NCBI GenBank assembly: GCA_038239195.1
Contig: JBBSEZ010000135.1
Location: 1-21,664 of the forward strand
DNA: 21,664 bases
From: JBBSEZ01 sp038239195
GTDB lineage: Bacteria; Planctomycetota; Planctomycetia; Gemmatales; Gemmataceae
Direction: 5' to 3'
This document shows positions 1 through 7,740 of the stretch, one piece after another. Position numbers and translations under genes: made by a program. The notes below the pieces were generated by a model that was given only the letters and a program-made list of their open reading frames with translations, was not told the origin of the DNA and made no database searches. Numbering within the stretch: position 1 is the first letter of the stretch; each line of letters starts with the position of its first letter.

Positions 1-70
1 CGCATGAATCTGCCTTGTTGTTGTTGGGGGCCCGCCCGGCTGGGGCGGACCTGGGTGGCGGCGCCGCGGG

Positions 71-106
71 GGCCGTCCTCCAGCAAACCAAGTCTTGCGG
101 CTCGCC
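71..106 (-). repeat. Dispersed palindromic repeat, copy 1 (partial, degenerate)
   Basis: Read on the minus strand from 106, this stretch starts GGCGAGCCGCAAGACTTGG, followed by TTTGCTGGAGGACGGCC. It closely matches the head of copies 2 and 3 (GGCGAGCGGCAGGAGTTGG, then TTTGCTGTAGGACGGC). The palindromic centre and the T-rich tail seen in those copies are not found in bases 1-70, so this is a truncated or decayed copy. Confidence 0.65.
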
Positions 107-133
107 GGGAGCGCAGAATTCCCAACTTCCACG

Positions 134-162
134 TTCTCCCTTCCCGTCCAGCGTGGTATACT
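134..162 (+). promoter_or_regulatory. Possible sigma-70-type promoter for the FHA gene
   Basis: A TATACT box at 157-162 has a weak TTCTCC -35 match (134-139) at a 17-base spacing. It would give a leader of about 40 bases before the ATG at 211. The -10 is good and the -35 is poor, and planctomycete promoters are not well defined. Confidence 0.3.
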
Positions 163-210
163 TCCGAGGAAGTGGCCTGTCCCGGCAGTCGCGACCTGAT
201 CGGGTGCCTC

Positions 211-801
211 ATGCCAGCGCAACTCGTCGCCCTGAACGACGGCCCCAGCATCCTGCTGGACAAGCCGATCCTGCTGCTCGGTCGCCATCCCGAGTGCGAC
301 GTCCAGATCGATTCGCGCAAGGTGTCGCGCCGCCACTGCTGCATTGCCCAGGTCAACGACTACCTCGTCGTTCGCGATCTCGACAGCACCAACGGCATCC
401 GCATCAACGGCGTGCGGGTCACCGAAGGCCGGCTCGATCCCGGCGACGAGCTGACCATCGGCAGCCACCGCTACGAGGTCTCCTGGGATAGCGATGCCGC
501 CCCCGCCATCCAGGCCCCCCACGCGGGCAAGCCGGCGCACAAGCCCATGAAACCGCCCTTGCACGACGTCGCCGACGACCTCCTCGAATCGTGCGACGAG
601 CCGGTGGCGCTGGCCGAGCCGGAGCGGCTCGCCAGGCCGGTCAAGGCGCCTCCTCCCCCTGCGCCCCCCGCCGCGCTGCCGTTGCGCGAGCAGCAAGACG
701 AGGGCTCGGTCATCCTGCCCGACAACCTCGAACTGATGCCCGGCAGCGGGCCCTTCCCCCCGCTCCGCCAGCCGCCGCCCGGCCCGCCCGTGCGGGGATA
801 A
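211..801 (+). CDS. FHA-domain protein
   Basis: A 196-residue protein with one forkhead-associated domain at about residues 5-90. FHA domains bind phosphothreonine peptides and usually work with Ser/Thr kinases. The signature residues are present: Gly24-Arg25, Ser39-Arg-Arg-His42, and Asn61-Gly62 in a DSTNG turn, followed by PGDELTIG. Residues 93-196 are Pro/Ala-rich and probably disordered, with no second domain. The ATG at 211 is chosen because the FHA fold starts within a few residues of it. Upstream in-frame sequence translates repeat DNA. The ribosome binding site is weak. No kinase gene lies in the window, so the partner is unknown. The cytoplasmic location is inferred from the lack of signal or membrane segments. 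Confidence 0.85.
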   Translation: MPAQLVALNDGPSILLDKPILLLGRHPECDVQIDSRKVSRRHCCIAQVNDYLVVRDLDSTNGIRINGVRVTEGRLDPGDELTIGSHRYEVSWDSDAAPAIQAPHAGKPAHKPMKPPLHDVADDLLESCDEPVALAEPERLARPVKAPPPPAPPAALPLREQQDEGSVILPDNLELMPGSGPFPPLRQPPPGPPVRG

Positions 802-816
802 CGGCGGCGCTACCTC

Positions 817-1449
817 TCAGGCTTCGCGCCGCAACTCCATCGCCTTGCGCTCGTCGTTCTCGGCAAGCCCTCGGTAGCCCTTGGCCCGCCCTTCGTAGAG
901 GTCGGCGGCCGACTGCGTCTCGAGGGCGCGCGTGAACGCCTCGACGGCCTTCTCGTAGTCCTCCTGCGCCAGGTGCATTTCCCCGACCAGGCAGCCCATG
1001 TCCGCGGCGACGCCCCCTTCGAGGGCCTCGCCGTTGCCGTCGCGCATCTTGTGCAGATAGGCCTCGTGGAGGGCGCGCAGGACGAGGGCGAGCTTGGCGC
1101 GCGCCGGCCGGGAGCGCTTGAGCTTGTGCGTGGCGCTCGAATCGCCCTTGATCGCCTCGAACATCGTGTAGAGCTCCGGCTGGCGCTCGGCCAGCCAGGT
1201 GGTCAGGTCGTCGTTGTCGATCAGCTCGAACAGGTCGCCGAGCTCGGCCGGTTCGTCGGCGTGCAGCGTGGCCAGGGCCTTCTTGCGACCGGTCATCGCT
1301 CGCGCCAGCACGCTGACGCCGGCGCTGTTCTCCTTGAGCCAATCGAGCGCGGGGGCTTCGCCCTCCAGCGCCAGCAACAGATAGTGCATCTCCGGATACG
1401 CTTGCTCCAGCCAGTTGTCCGCGTGTGCCTTGCCGTTCTTCTTGGTCAT
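817..1449 (-). CDS. Hypothetical protein with C-terminal TPR-like helices
   Basis: A 210-residue protein that I do not recognise as a named family. It is soluble and rich in charged helices, with no signal peptide. Residues about 154-205 read as one or two tetratricopeptide-like helix pairs (a MHLAQEDYEKAVEAFTRAL stretch, then GRAKGYRGLAEND). This suggests protein-protein contact and not catalysis. The start at 1449 is preferred over the longer frame to 1545 because AGGAG lies 7 bases upstream of this ATG. The longer N-terminus is Arg/Ala-rich and unlikely. It ends 15 bases from the FHA gene in a convergent arrangement and is divergent from the transporter gene. Function is unknown. Confidence 0.75.
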   Translation of the reverse strand: MTKKNGKAHADNWLEQAYPEMHYLLLALEGEAPALDWLKENSAGVSVLARAMTGRKKALATLHADEPAELGDLFELIDNDDLTTWLAERQPELYTMFEAIKGDSSATHKLKRSRPARAKLALVLRALHEAYLHKMRDGNGEALEGGVAADMGCLVGEMHLAQEDYEKAVEAFTRALETQSAADLYEGRAKGYRGLAENDERKAMELRREA

Positions 1450-1608
1450 CGCTCGCTCCTGCAACGTCCGGGCCCCCCGGAGGTCGATTCGTCCTCCCAG
1501 GATGACAGGTCGAGCCCGCGCCGGCAAGGGGGTAGCGCTCGCCACGGCCCTCGCCGCGTTCTACCATAACGATAGGACCGACTGTCTCCATGGAACGAGG
1601 GGCTTGCC

Positions 1609-2475
1609 TTGGCGAACCGAGCGCTGTTGCCCTACGTCTGGATGCTGTGCGGCTGTTTCTGCTTCGCCTGGATGAGCGAGCTCGCCAGCCACCTCAGCCG
1701 CGACCGCGCCTGCGACTGGCGGTTGATCGCCCTGGCCCGCTGCTCCCTCGCCCTTCTTTTCGCCACCCTCCTCGCCCAGCGAGCCGGGGCCCGCCTCGTC
1801 TTCTGGCGGCCGCGCATCCTGTGGGTGCGGAGCCTGGCCGGCAGCGTCAGCATGGTTTGCACCTTCTACGCCTTCAGCCGCCTGCGCAGCTCCGAGGTGC
1901 TCACGCTGACCAACACCTTCCCCATCTGGGTGGCGCTTTTGTCGTGGCCGCTCTTCCGCGAGCGCCCTCCGCTCGCCGTCTGGCCCGCCGCGGCCTGCGG
2001 CCTCGCCGGCGTCGTCCTGATCCAGCAGCCCCACTTCGAGCACGGCAACCTCGCCATCCCGCTCGCGCTGATCGCCGCACTCACGTCGGCCATCGCCATG
2101 CTTGGGCTGCATCGGCTCCAGGGCATCGATGCCCGGGCCATCGTCGCGCATTTCTCGGGCGTCGCCTTACTGTTCGCCCTCGCCGCGTGCTTCGTCGGCC
2201 CCCCGCCGCCCCTCGAACAGCTAGGGGAAGGCCCGACCCTCGCGTTGCTGCTCGGGGTCGGCGTGACGGCGACCGTTGGCCAGTTGTTCCTCACGCTGGC
2301 CTTCTCCGCGGGCCCGCCCGCGAAGGTGTCGGTGGTCTGCCTGACGCAGATCGTCTTCGCGATGGGCCTCGACGTGGCCCTGGGCGGTCCCGGGTTCAGC
2401 CCCCTGACGTTGTGCGGGATGGGCCTCGTCATGGCCCCGACGGCGTGGGTGATGATGGGGCGGGCGGTATCGTGA
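1609..2475 (+). CDS. DMT-superfamily (EamA-type) transporter
   Basis: A 288-residue, very hydrophobic protein with about ten predicted membrane helices in two similar halves, as in the drug/metabolite transporter family. The first half has the family pattern around residues 78-110 (GSVSMVCTFYAFSRL, then EVLTLTNTFPIWVALLSW), followed by FRERPPLAVW and AGVVLI. This resembles the EamA repeat, in which one helix pair ends near a charged RE motif. The substrate cannot be read from sequence. Many relatives export amino acids or small metabolites. The start is taken as TTG 1609 with a GAGG upstream. The first in-frame ATG is 11 codons later and would cut into helix 1. The stop codon lies inside the first unit of a short-repeat array. 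Confidence 0.85.
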   Translation: MANRALLPYVWMLCGCFCFAWMSELASHLSRDRACDWRLIALARCSLALLFATLLAQRAGARLVFWRPRILWVRSLAGSVSMVCTFYAFSRLRSSEVLTLTNTFPIWVALLSWPLFRERPPLAVWPAAACGLAGVVLIQQPHFEHGNLAIPLALIAALTSAIAMLGLHRLQGIDARAIVAHFSGVALLFALAACFVGPPPPLEQLGEGPTLALLLGVGVTATVGQLFLTLAFSAGPPAKVSVVCLTQIVFAMGLDVALGGPGFSPLTLCGMGLVMAPTAWVMMGRAVS

Positions 2476-2527
2476 CAGGGTGAGGGGGTGACAAGGTGAG
2501 GAGGTGACGGGGTGACAAGGTGAGGGA
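2472..2527. repeat. GTGAC-type short repeats, left arm
   Basis: A run of 7-9-base units of the type GTGACAAGG / GTGAGGGG. It begins within the TGA stop of the transporter gene and lies in the opposite orientation to the arm at 2581-2632. The two arms are imperfect reverse complements and could pair across a loop of about 55 bases. Confidence 0.85.
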
Positions 2528-2580
2528 GGCCAGCCGAAGTCAGGTGGCTTCGTTGTTTCAGGGAGCGGTCGCACGACATT

Positions 2581-2632
2581 CACCCTGTCACCCCCTCACC
2601 TTGTCACCTTGTCACCTTGTCACCTTGTCACC
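2581..2632. repeat. GTGAC-type short repeats, right arm
   Basis: On the plus strand it reads CACCCTGTCACCCCCTCACC and then four TTGTCACC-type units at an exact 9-base period (CACCTTGTC). It is the inverted counterpart of the array at 2472-2527. It ends just before the GAGGGGAGGG ribosome binding site of the next gene, so it forms most of that gene's leader. Confidence 0.85.
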
Positions 2633-2646
2633 TGAGGGGAGGGCGT

Positions 2647-3720
2647 GTGACGCGCGCAGTGGTCTTCGGCGGGTACGGCACGTTCGGCTCCCTGGTGGCC
2701 CGCGAGCTGGCCCGCCTGGGGACGCCGACCGTGATCGCCGGCCGCGACCTCTCTCGCGCCGAGGCGCTGGCCCGCGAGTTGGGGCCGTTGCACCGCGCCT
2801 GCGCCGCCGACGTCGCCGACATGGGATCGTGCTGCGCCGCCCTCCAGGGCAGCCTGGTCGCCGTCAACTGCGCCGGCCCTTTCGGGGCGCTCGACGATGC
2901 CCTCCTCCGCGCATGCGTGCGCCTCAATTGCCACTACGCCGACGTCGCCGACGATCGCGCCTACGCTGCCCTGGTGCGCGAGCACGGCGAGCGCTTCGCA
3001 GCGCACGCCCTGGCAGCGGTCTACGGCTGCTCGAGCCTGCCGGGCATTTCGGGGGCGCTGGCCGTGCGCCTCCAGGAGGGCATGGCGGCCCCGCCCGAAC
3101 GCGCCCGCGTCACGCTGTTCATCGGCAACAGGAACCCGAAGGGCGCGGCGGCGGTGTGCTCCCTGGTGGCGGGGCTGGGCCGGGCGCTCCCCGCGCCGCA
3201 GGGCATGCTCCGGGGCTTCCGCGACCGGGAAGTCGTGCCGCTGCCCCACCCGTTCGGGCGGCGCTCCGTCTTCAACTTTGAATCTCCCGATTACGATCTG
3301 CTCCCATCCTGGGTCGGCGCGCGAGCGGTGTCGGTCAAGGTCGGCTGCGAGCTGCGCCTGGCCACCTACGGCTTCGCCCTGCTGGCATGGCTGGGGCCCG
3401 GTTACGGGGCGCGCACGGCGCGGTGTCTCGGCTGGCTGGGGAAGCGCCTTGGCCGGTTCGGCTGCTCGGGCGGGGCCATCATGACGGAGCTGTTCTATCC
3501 GGGAGGGCTGGTGAGGCGAGCGGCGCTGGTGGCGCCCGAAGGCGGGCAGCGCATGGCGGCCCTGCCGTGCGCGCTGGTCGCCCACGCTCTGGCGTCGGGC
3601 GGGCGGAAGGAGCGCGGGGCAATGGTGGCGCACGAGTTGTTTGGCGCGACGGAGCTCCTGGAGCGGTTGACGGCGGAGGGGAACGTGCTGCACCTCCCGC
3701 TGCCGGCGCAAGGCACGTAG
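2647..3720 (+). CDS. Saccharopine-dehydrogenase-like NAD(P)-binding protein
   Basis: A 357-residue protein that opens with a Rossmann dinucleotide-binding fold: a beta strand, then the GGYGTFG glycine loop (residues 8-14) and a basic GRDLSRAEALAREL helix start typical of NADP binders. Next comes VNCAGPFGALDDALLRAC and CHYADVADD, the pattern of the saccharopine dehydrogenase NADP domain family, whose members include trans-acting enoyl reductases and uncharacterised oxidoreductases. The rest has no clear catalytic signature, so the substrate is unknown. The GTG at 2647 is chosen because a strong GAGGGGAGGG lies just upstream and the Rossmann strand begins at once. A longer frame would translate the short-repeat array. 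Confidence 0.85.
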   Translation: MTRAVVFGGYGTFGSLVARELARLGTPTVIAGRDLSRAEALARELGPLHRACAADVADMGSCCAALQGSLVAVNCAGPFGALDDALLRACVRLNCHYADVADDRAYAALVREHGERFAAHALAAVYGCSSLPGISGALAVRLQEGMAAPPERARVTLFIGNRNPKGAAAVCSLVAGLGRALPAPQGMLRGFRDREVVPLPHPFGRRSVFNFESPDYDLLPSWVGARAVSVKVGCELRLATYGFALLAWLGPGYGARTARCLGWLGKRLGRFGCSGGAIMTELFYPGGLVRRAALVAPEGGQRMAALPCALVAHALASGGRKERGAMVAHELFGATELLERLTAEGNVLHLPLPAQGT

Positions 3721-3802
3721 GCGGCCGAGCCTTGCTCCCCGCTCCTGCCTTCCATACCCTGCCCGGAGCCGGCCTCGCCCTGCCCTCTTGTGAGCCGCTC
3801 CC

Positions 3803-6043
3803 ATGCGCACCTCTCTCGCGCTCCTGTCCAGCGCCCTCCTCGCCGCCAGCCCCCTCGGCCTGGGCGCCCCACCTCTCAAGGACAAGCCGTTGGACACCAC
3901 CTACCTGCGCCAGCACGCCCTGACGCGCGGCTTCATGCTCGGCCGGCCCGTGCGGCCCAAATTCACGCCCGACGGCAAGGCCGTACTGTTCCTGCGCGCC
4001 CAGGCTCGCGTTGCCAGGGCAAGCCTCTACGAATTCGACGTGACCACCGGCAAGACGCGCGAGCTGCTCACCCCCGCGATGGTCCTCAAGGGGGCCGAGG
4101 AGCACCTTACCCCTGAAGAAAAGGCCCGGCGCGAACGGCAGCGCGTCAGCGTCGGCGGCTTCACCAACTTCCACCTCTCCCCCGACGGGGGCCTGATCAT
4201 CGTTAGCCTGTCCGGGACGCTCTACGCGGCGAAGCGCGCCGGTGGCGCCATCGCGGAGCTCAAAACGAGCAAGGGCACGCTCGTCGATCCCAAGTTCTCG
4301 CCCGACGGCAAGAGCATCGCCTACGTCCTCGATCGCGACGTCTACCGACTCGACCTCGCGACGCACAAGGAGACGCGCGTCACCGCGGGCGGTACGAAGA
4401 AGAAGACGCACGGCCTCGCCGAGTTCGTCGCCCAGGAAGAAATGGGCCGCTTCACCGGCTACTGGTGGTCGCCCGACTCGAAGTTCATTGCCTATCAGGA
4501 GTCGGACGCCGGCGGCGTCGAGGTCTGGTACGTCGCCGACCCGATGAGCCCCAACCAGTCCCCGCACCCGAGCTACTACCCGCGCCCGGGAAAGGCGAAC
4601 GTCAAGGTGCGCCTCGGCATCGTGCCAGCCGCGGGAGGCAAGACGGTGTGGGTCGCCTGGGACCGCAAGAAGTACGAGTACCTGGCCAACGTCCACTGGG
4701 ACAAGGTGGGCGGGCTGACGCTGGCGGTGCAAAACCGCCTCCAGACGGAGCTGGTGCTCCTGCGGGCCGACCCGGTGACAGGGAAGACAACGCCTCTCCT
4801 GACCGAGCGCGACCCCGCCTGGCTGAACCTCAACCACGACAAACCGCGCTGGCTGGCGGACGGCAGTTTCCTGTGGACCGGCGAGGGCGGCGACGGGCCG
4901 CAACTCGAGCATCGCGACAAGAGCGGCGCTCTGAAAAAGGTGTTGGTGCCCGCCTCCGAGGGCTACCTGGGGCTGGTAGACCTCGATCCGAAGACCGGGC
5001 AGGTGGTCTACCGCGCCAGCCCCAACCCGACGCAGGCGCACCTCTACCGGCGCTCCGTCGAGGGGGGCAAGCCGGTGGCGCTCAGCAAGGAGCCGGGGCT
5101 GCACGGCGCCGTCTTCGCCAAGAACCACAGCGCCTACGTCCACCAGGCCAGCCTGCTCGGGGCCATGCCGCGCAGCACGGTCCACAAGGCCGACGGCGCC
5201 CGCATCGGGGAGCTCCCCTCCGTGGCGGAGAATCCGCCCTTCGTCTCCCGGCAGGAACTGCTCAAGGTGGGCTCGGGCGCCGGCTTCCACGTGGCGGTGG
5301 TCCGGCCGCGCGACTTCGACGCCAGCAAGCGCTACCCGGTGCTGGTCTACGTCTACGGAGGGCCTGGTCATCAGGTGGTGCTGGCGTCGATGGGCGGGCG
5401 ACTCATCCCCCAGTGGCTGGCCGACCAGGGCTTTATCGTCGTTTCGATCGACAACCGGGGCACGCCGGGCCGAGGCCGGGAGTGGGAGCGGGCCCTCAGC
5501 AAGAAGTTCGGCAGCGTCCCTCTCGACGATCAGGTGGCAGGGCTCAAGGCGCTGGGCGAGCGCTTCCCCGAGATGGACCTGGAGCGCGTCGGCATCTACG
5601 GCTGGTCGTTCGGCGGCTACGTGTCGGGGCTGACCGTGTTGCGCCGGCCCGACGTCTTCAAGGCCGGCATCGCGGGGGCGCCGGTCGTCGATTGGCTCGA
5701 TTACGACACCCACTACACCGAGCGCTACCTGGGCCTCCCCGACAAGGACGCGGCCGCCTACAAGGAGGCATCGCTGCTCACCTACGCGAAGGACCTCGAG
5801 CGGCCGCTGCTGCTGGTCCATGGGACGGCGGACGACAACGTCTACTTCCGCCACACGCTGAAGCTGGCGGACTCGCTGTTCCGCGAGGGGAAGGACTTCG
5901 AGGTGCTGCCGCTGTCGGGCCTGACGCACATGGTGCCCGACCCGGTGGTGACGCAGCGGCTTTACGCGAAGTTTGCGAGGTTCTTTGTCCAGCACCTGGG
6001 AAAGCCGGTCGCGGCGACTCGGCCGGCTCGGCCTCGGCCGTAG
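3803..6043 (+). CDS. Secreted S9 peptidase, dipeptidyl-peptidase-IV-like
   Basis: A 746-residue protein with an N-terminal signal peptide (about residues 1-22, ending near LGLGA), a beta-propeller of WD-like PDGK repeats (about 45-480) and a C-terminal alpha/beta hydrolase domain. The catalytic triad is readable: Ser602 in GWSFGGY, Asp677 in HGTADDN and His709 in LTHMVPD. The propeller carries the double-glutamate EE pair (Glu212-Glu213, before MGRFTGYWWSPD) that binds the free N-terminus in DPP IV. This favours DPP IV activity, meaning release of X-Pro/X-Ala dipeptides, over plain oligopeptidase. It would act outside the cytoplasmic membrane and degrade imported or environmental peptides. 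Length matches the family. No ribosome binding site is obvious before the ATG, so the start is less certain than the function. Confidence 0.93.
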   Translation: MRTSLALLSSALLAASPLGLGAPPLKDKPLDTTYLRQHALTRGFMLGRPVRPKFTPDGKAVLFLRAQARVARASLYEFDVTTGKTRELLTPAMVLKGAEEHLTPEEKARRERQRVSVGGFTNFHLSPDGGLIIVSLSGTLYAAKRAGGAIAELKTSKGTLVDPKFSPDGKSIAYVLDRDVYRLDLATHKETRVTAGGTKKKTHGLAEFVAQEEMGRFTGYWWSPDSKFIAYQESDAGGVEVWYVADPMSPNQSPHPSYYPRPGKANVKVRLGIVPAAGGKTVWVAWDRKKYEYLANVHWDKVGGLTLAVQNRLQTELVLLRADPVTGKTTPLLTERDPAWLNLNHDKPRWLADGSFLWTGEGGDGPQLEHRDKSGALKKVLVPASEGYLGLVDLDPKTGQVVYRASPNPTQAHLYRRSVEGGKPVALSKEPGLHGAVFAKNHSAYVHQASLLGAMPRSTVHKADGARIGELPSVAENPPFVSRQELLKVGSGAGFHVAVVRPRDFDASKRYPVLVYVYGGPGHQVVLASMGGRLIPQWLADQGFIVVSIDNRGTPGRGREWERALSKKFGSVPLDDQVAGLKALGERFPEMDLERVGIYGWSFGGYVSGLTVLRRPDVFKAGIAGAPVVDWLDYDTHYTERYLGLPDKDAAAYKEASLLTYAKDLERPLLLVHGTADDNVYFRHTLKLADSLFREGKDFEVLPLSGLTHMVPDPVVTQRLYAKFARFFVQHLGKPVAATRPARPRP

Positions 6044-6056
6044 CGGCGGTTCGTAA

Positions 6057-6135
6057 GGCGAGCGGCAGGAGTTGGTTTGCTGTAGGACGGCTCGGGAGAG
6101 CCGTCCTACAAATAGGCTTTTTCCCGCCGGTCGCC
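6057..6135 (+). repeat. Dispersed palindromic repeat, copy 2 (full length)
   Basis: A 79-base element bounded by imperfect inverted ends: GGCGAGCGGCAGGA on the left and TCCCGCCGGTCGCC on the right. The match extends to TAA/TTA outside, giving 17-base ends with two mismatches. The centre is a perfect 13-bp hairpin, TGTAGGACGGCTC / GAGCCGTCCTACA, with a GGGA loop at 6081-6110. It sits between convergent genes and touches the Uma2 stop codon. No open reading frame is inside. It resembles a MITE or REP-type non-coding element. Confidence 0.85.
6081..6122. terminator. Possible terminator formed by repeat copy 2
   Basis: A perfect 13-bp stem with a 4-base loop (6081-6110), then a short AT-rich stretch and TTTTT at 6118-6122, between two converging genes. 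It could end transcription of the peptidase gene. The T-run starts 8 bases after the stem, which is further than in a standard intrinsic terminator. Confidence 0.4.
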
Positions 6136-6687
6136 TTACTCGAAGAAGCGCCCGACCGCCACGCGGAAGCCCGGGAGGAGGTCGGGGAACGTGAGTTCGT
6201 CGCGCTCGCTCAGGGTGCGGGGCAGTTCGTCGGCGTAGAAGAGCTGAGCGCTGCAAGTCTGCTCATCGAGGACGCACACCACGGTGACGCCGGCCTGGAG
6301 GTACTCGGCCACCTTGGCGATCACGTTGTTCCAGCGGTCCGTCGCGGAGCGAACCTCGAAGACGAGCTCGGGCAACACGGTGAGATAGCCCCTGGGAAAC
6401 GGGCCTGGTGGCACGCGCGCATAACTGTAGTAGGCGATGTCGGCCCCGCGCACGGTGTCTGGGTCGTGTTGGGTCAGGATGCCGGAGTCGTTGCTGACGA
6501 CGTGGCCGAGCTTGTTGTCTTCGGCGAAGTTCCCGAGCAGGCGACCGACCTTGAGGCATATCTGGCCGTGGCGCGGCGCAGGCAGATTCATCGGGACCAC
6601 CCTTCCTCGCACAAGTTCGGTCGGCCGGCCGTTCTCCGGCGAGCGCAAATACTCGTCGGCCGTCAGGAGCGTCGCCGTCGGGGTCAT
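6136..6687 (-). CDS. Uma2 family PD-(D/E)XK-like nuclease
   Basis: A 183-residue protein of the Uma2 (formerly DUF820) family, which has the fold of restriction endonucleases and is greatly expanded in cyanobacteria and planctomycetes. Family marks are LLTADEYLRSPENG near the N-terminus, PAPRHGQICLKVGRLL at 36-51, GADIAYYSYARVP with Asp83, and PELVFEVRS with Glu111, followed by a Lys-containing helix (VIAKVAEYLQAGV) and VCVLDEQT. Asp83 and Glu111 are the likely metal-binding acids. The biological role of the family is not settled. The ATG at 6687 is preferred over one 14 codons upstream because GGGAGG lies just before it and the conserved part starts there. It is divergent from the HutX-like gene. 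Confidence 0.9.
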   Translation of the reverse strand: MTPTATLLTADEYLRSPENGRPTELVRGRVVPMNLPAPRHGQICLKVGRLLGNFAEDNKLGHVVSNDSGILTQHDPDTVRGADIAYYSYARVPPGPFPRGYLTVLPELVFEVRSATDRWNNVIAKVAEYLQAGVTVVCVLDEQTCSAQLFYADELPRTLSERDELTFPDLLPGFRVAVGRFFE

Positions 6688-6724
6688 CGCCAATCCTCCC
6701 TTGCGTCCGTGGCCATCGCCCGCC

Positions 6725-6754
6725 ACCATACCATCGCCCGGCCACCCAAGGCAA
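6725..6754 (-). promoter_or_regulatory. Possible promoter for the Uma2 gene
   Basis: On the minus strand TTGCCT (6754-6749) and TATGGT (6730-6725) are separated by 18 bases. Each matches 4 of 6 consensus bases. It would start transcription about 30 bases before the ATG at 6687. This is a candidate only. Confidence 0.3.
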
Positions 6755-6776
6755 CGCCCCCACCGCGGAGACGACC

Positions 6777-7319
6777 ATGAGCGACAACGCCCGCCCCTCC
6801 CTCATCACGCCCGAGCAGCGCGCCCGCATCGACGCCGCCCTCGCCGAAAGCCCGTCGCAGATGACGCTACAGCTCGCCCGGCACCTCGGCGTCCCCGAGG
6901 CGGAGGTGATCCGCGCCATGCCAGGCGGGCGGAGCGTGGAGCTCGACGTGCGGCGCTGGGAGGAGCTCTTCCACGCCTTCGAGGGGGTGGGCAAGGTCCA
7001 CGTCATCGTGTCGAACGCCAGCGTGACGTGCGAGACGGTCGGCGAGTTCGGCGGGTTCAGCACCTGGGGCGAGTTCTTCAACGTGCAGAGCGCGTCGCTC
7101 GACATGCACGTGCGTTGGGAGAAGCTGGGCAGCGCCTTCGCGGTCGAGAAGCCCAGTCACGTGGATGGGGGGCGAACGCTGTCGGTGCAGTTCTTCGACA
7201 CCGAAGGGGGCTCGGCGCTGAAGGTGTTTGTCAACTTCGCGGGCAAGCCGACGGCGCAGCGCGTGGCGCAGTTCGAGGAATTGCGGGAGCGGTTTCGGCT
7301 GGGGAGCCAAGGAGCGTGA
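6777..7319 (+). CDS. HutX/ChuX-like heme utilisation carrier protein
   Basis: A 180-residue cytoplasmic protein resembling HutX/ChuX, which bind heme after uptake and pass it on for storage or breakdown. Residues 18-50 match the N-terminal helical part (ALAESPSQMTLQLARHLGVPEAEVIRAMPG). The core beta region carries FEGVGKVHVIVSNASVTCE and the family mark SVQFFDTEGGSALKVFVNF at about 136-154, followed by VAQFEELRERF. His111 in LDMHVRWEKL is a candidate heme contact. A GGAG lies 8-11 bases before the ATG. No heme receptor, transporter or HutZ-type gene lies nearby, so this copy stands alone. It nearly touches the convergent HNH gene (13-base gap). Confidence 0.82.
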   Translation: MSDNARPSLITPEQRARIDAALAESPSQMTLQLARHLGVPEAEVIRAMPGGRSVELDVRRWEELFHAFEGVGKVHVIVSNASVTCETVGEFGGFSTWGEFFNVQSASLDMHVRWEKLGSAFAVEKPSHVDGGRTLSVQFFDTEGGSALKVFVNFAGKPTAQRVAQFEELRERFRLGSQGA

Positions 7320-7332
7320 GGAAGCGAATCGA

Positions 7333-7740
7333 TCAAGGAGGGAAGAAGCCGAAGAGCTCTTCTGCTTGTCGGATCAGGACGCGCCGGTCGCGATTGAGAT
7401 CAAAGGCCTCCACCAGTGCCCGCCCCACCGGAGTGAGCCCCACCATGAGGTAGCCTTGCCAGCCGAAGTGATCGTCCCACGCATCGGTCCGGGGGTTGAA
7501 GAGGGAAACGCTCGCTCCCGTGGTCGGATCGGCAGCGGTCTGACGATTCGATTTCTTCAAGTTGCAGCCGGGACAAGCCCACGCCAGGTTGTCTGGCACC
7601 GAGGGGCCGCTACAAGAGAGTGGGACGACATGCTCGACGTGAAACGTCGCCCCCTGAAGTGCCTGGTGCATGCAACAGTACTCGCAGCGCTCCCGGGCAC
7701 GCCGTTCGACGAAGCGGACAGTCTCCGCCCAGGAAGTCAT
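7333..7740 (-). CDS. HNH endonuclease
   Basis: A 135-residue HNH nuclease. The zinc-finger-like scaffold is Cys19-x2-Cys22 and Cys56-x2-Cys59. The active-site region is FHVEHVVPLS with His37 as the likely catalytic base, Asn51 in PDNLAWAC, and Asn60 in CNLKKSN. The tail (LFNPRTDAWDDHF, GLTPVGRALVEAFDLNR) is shared by a group of HNH proteins that I associate with cyanobacteria and planctomycetes. The ATG overlaps the stop of the upstream 74-residue gene in an ATGA arrangement, so the two are very probably co-translated. The target DNA and purpose are not known. A toxin-antitoxin or mobile-element role is possible but unproven. Confidence 0.92.
   Translation of the reverse strand: MTSWAETVRFVERRARERCEYCCMHQALQGATFHVEHVVPLSCSGPSVPDNLAWACPGCNLKKSNRQTAADPTTGASVSLFNPRTDAWDDHFGWQGYLMVGLTPVGRALVEAFDLNRDRRVLIRQAEELFGFFPP

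Larger units (their letters stand above)
1..210. other. Gene-free leading region
   Basis: No coding region is supported here. The FHA reading frame stays open through it, but the implied N-terminal residues look unlike a protein domain and partly translate a dispersed repeat. The stretch holds a degenerate repeat copy (71-106, minus orientation) and a possible promoter (134-162). The first 60 bases are G-rich with no recognisable element. Confidence 0.6.

Noticed and set aside
2472..2632. CRISPR array
   Set aside because: Units are only 7-9 bases with no spacers, the two blocks face each other, and no cas gene is present.
3479..6256. Open frame of 925 codons on the minus strand over the peptidase gene
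   Set aside because: It is a shadow frame produced by high GC. It lies antisense to a peptidase with a complete triad and has an Arg/Ala/Pro-rich composition with no domain.
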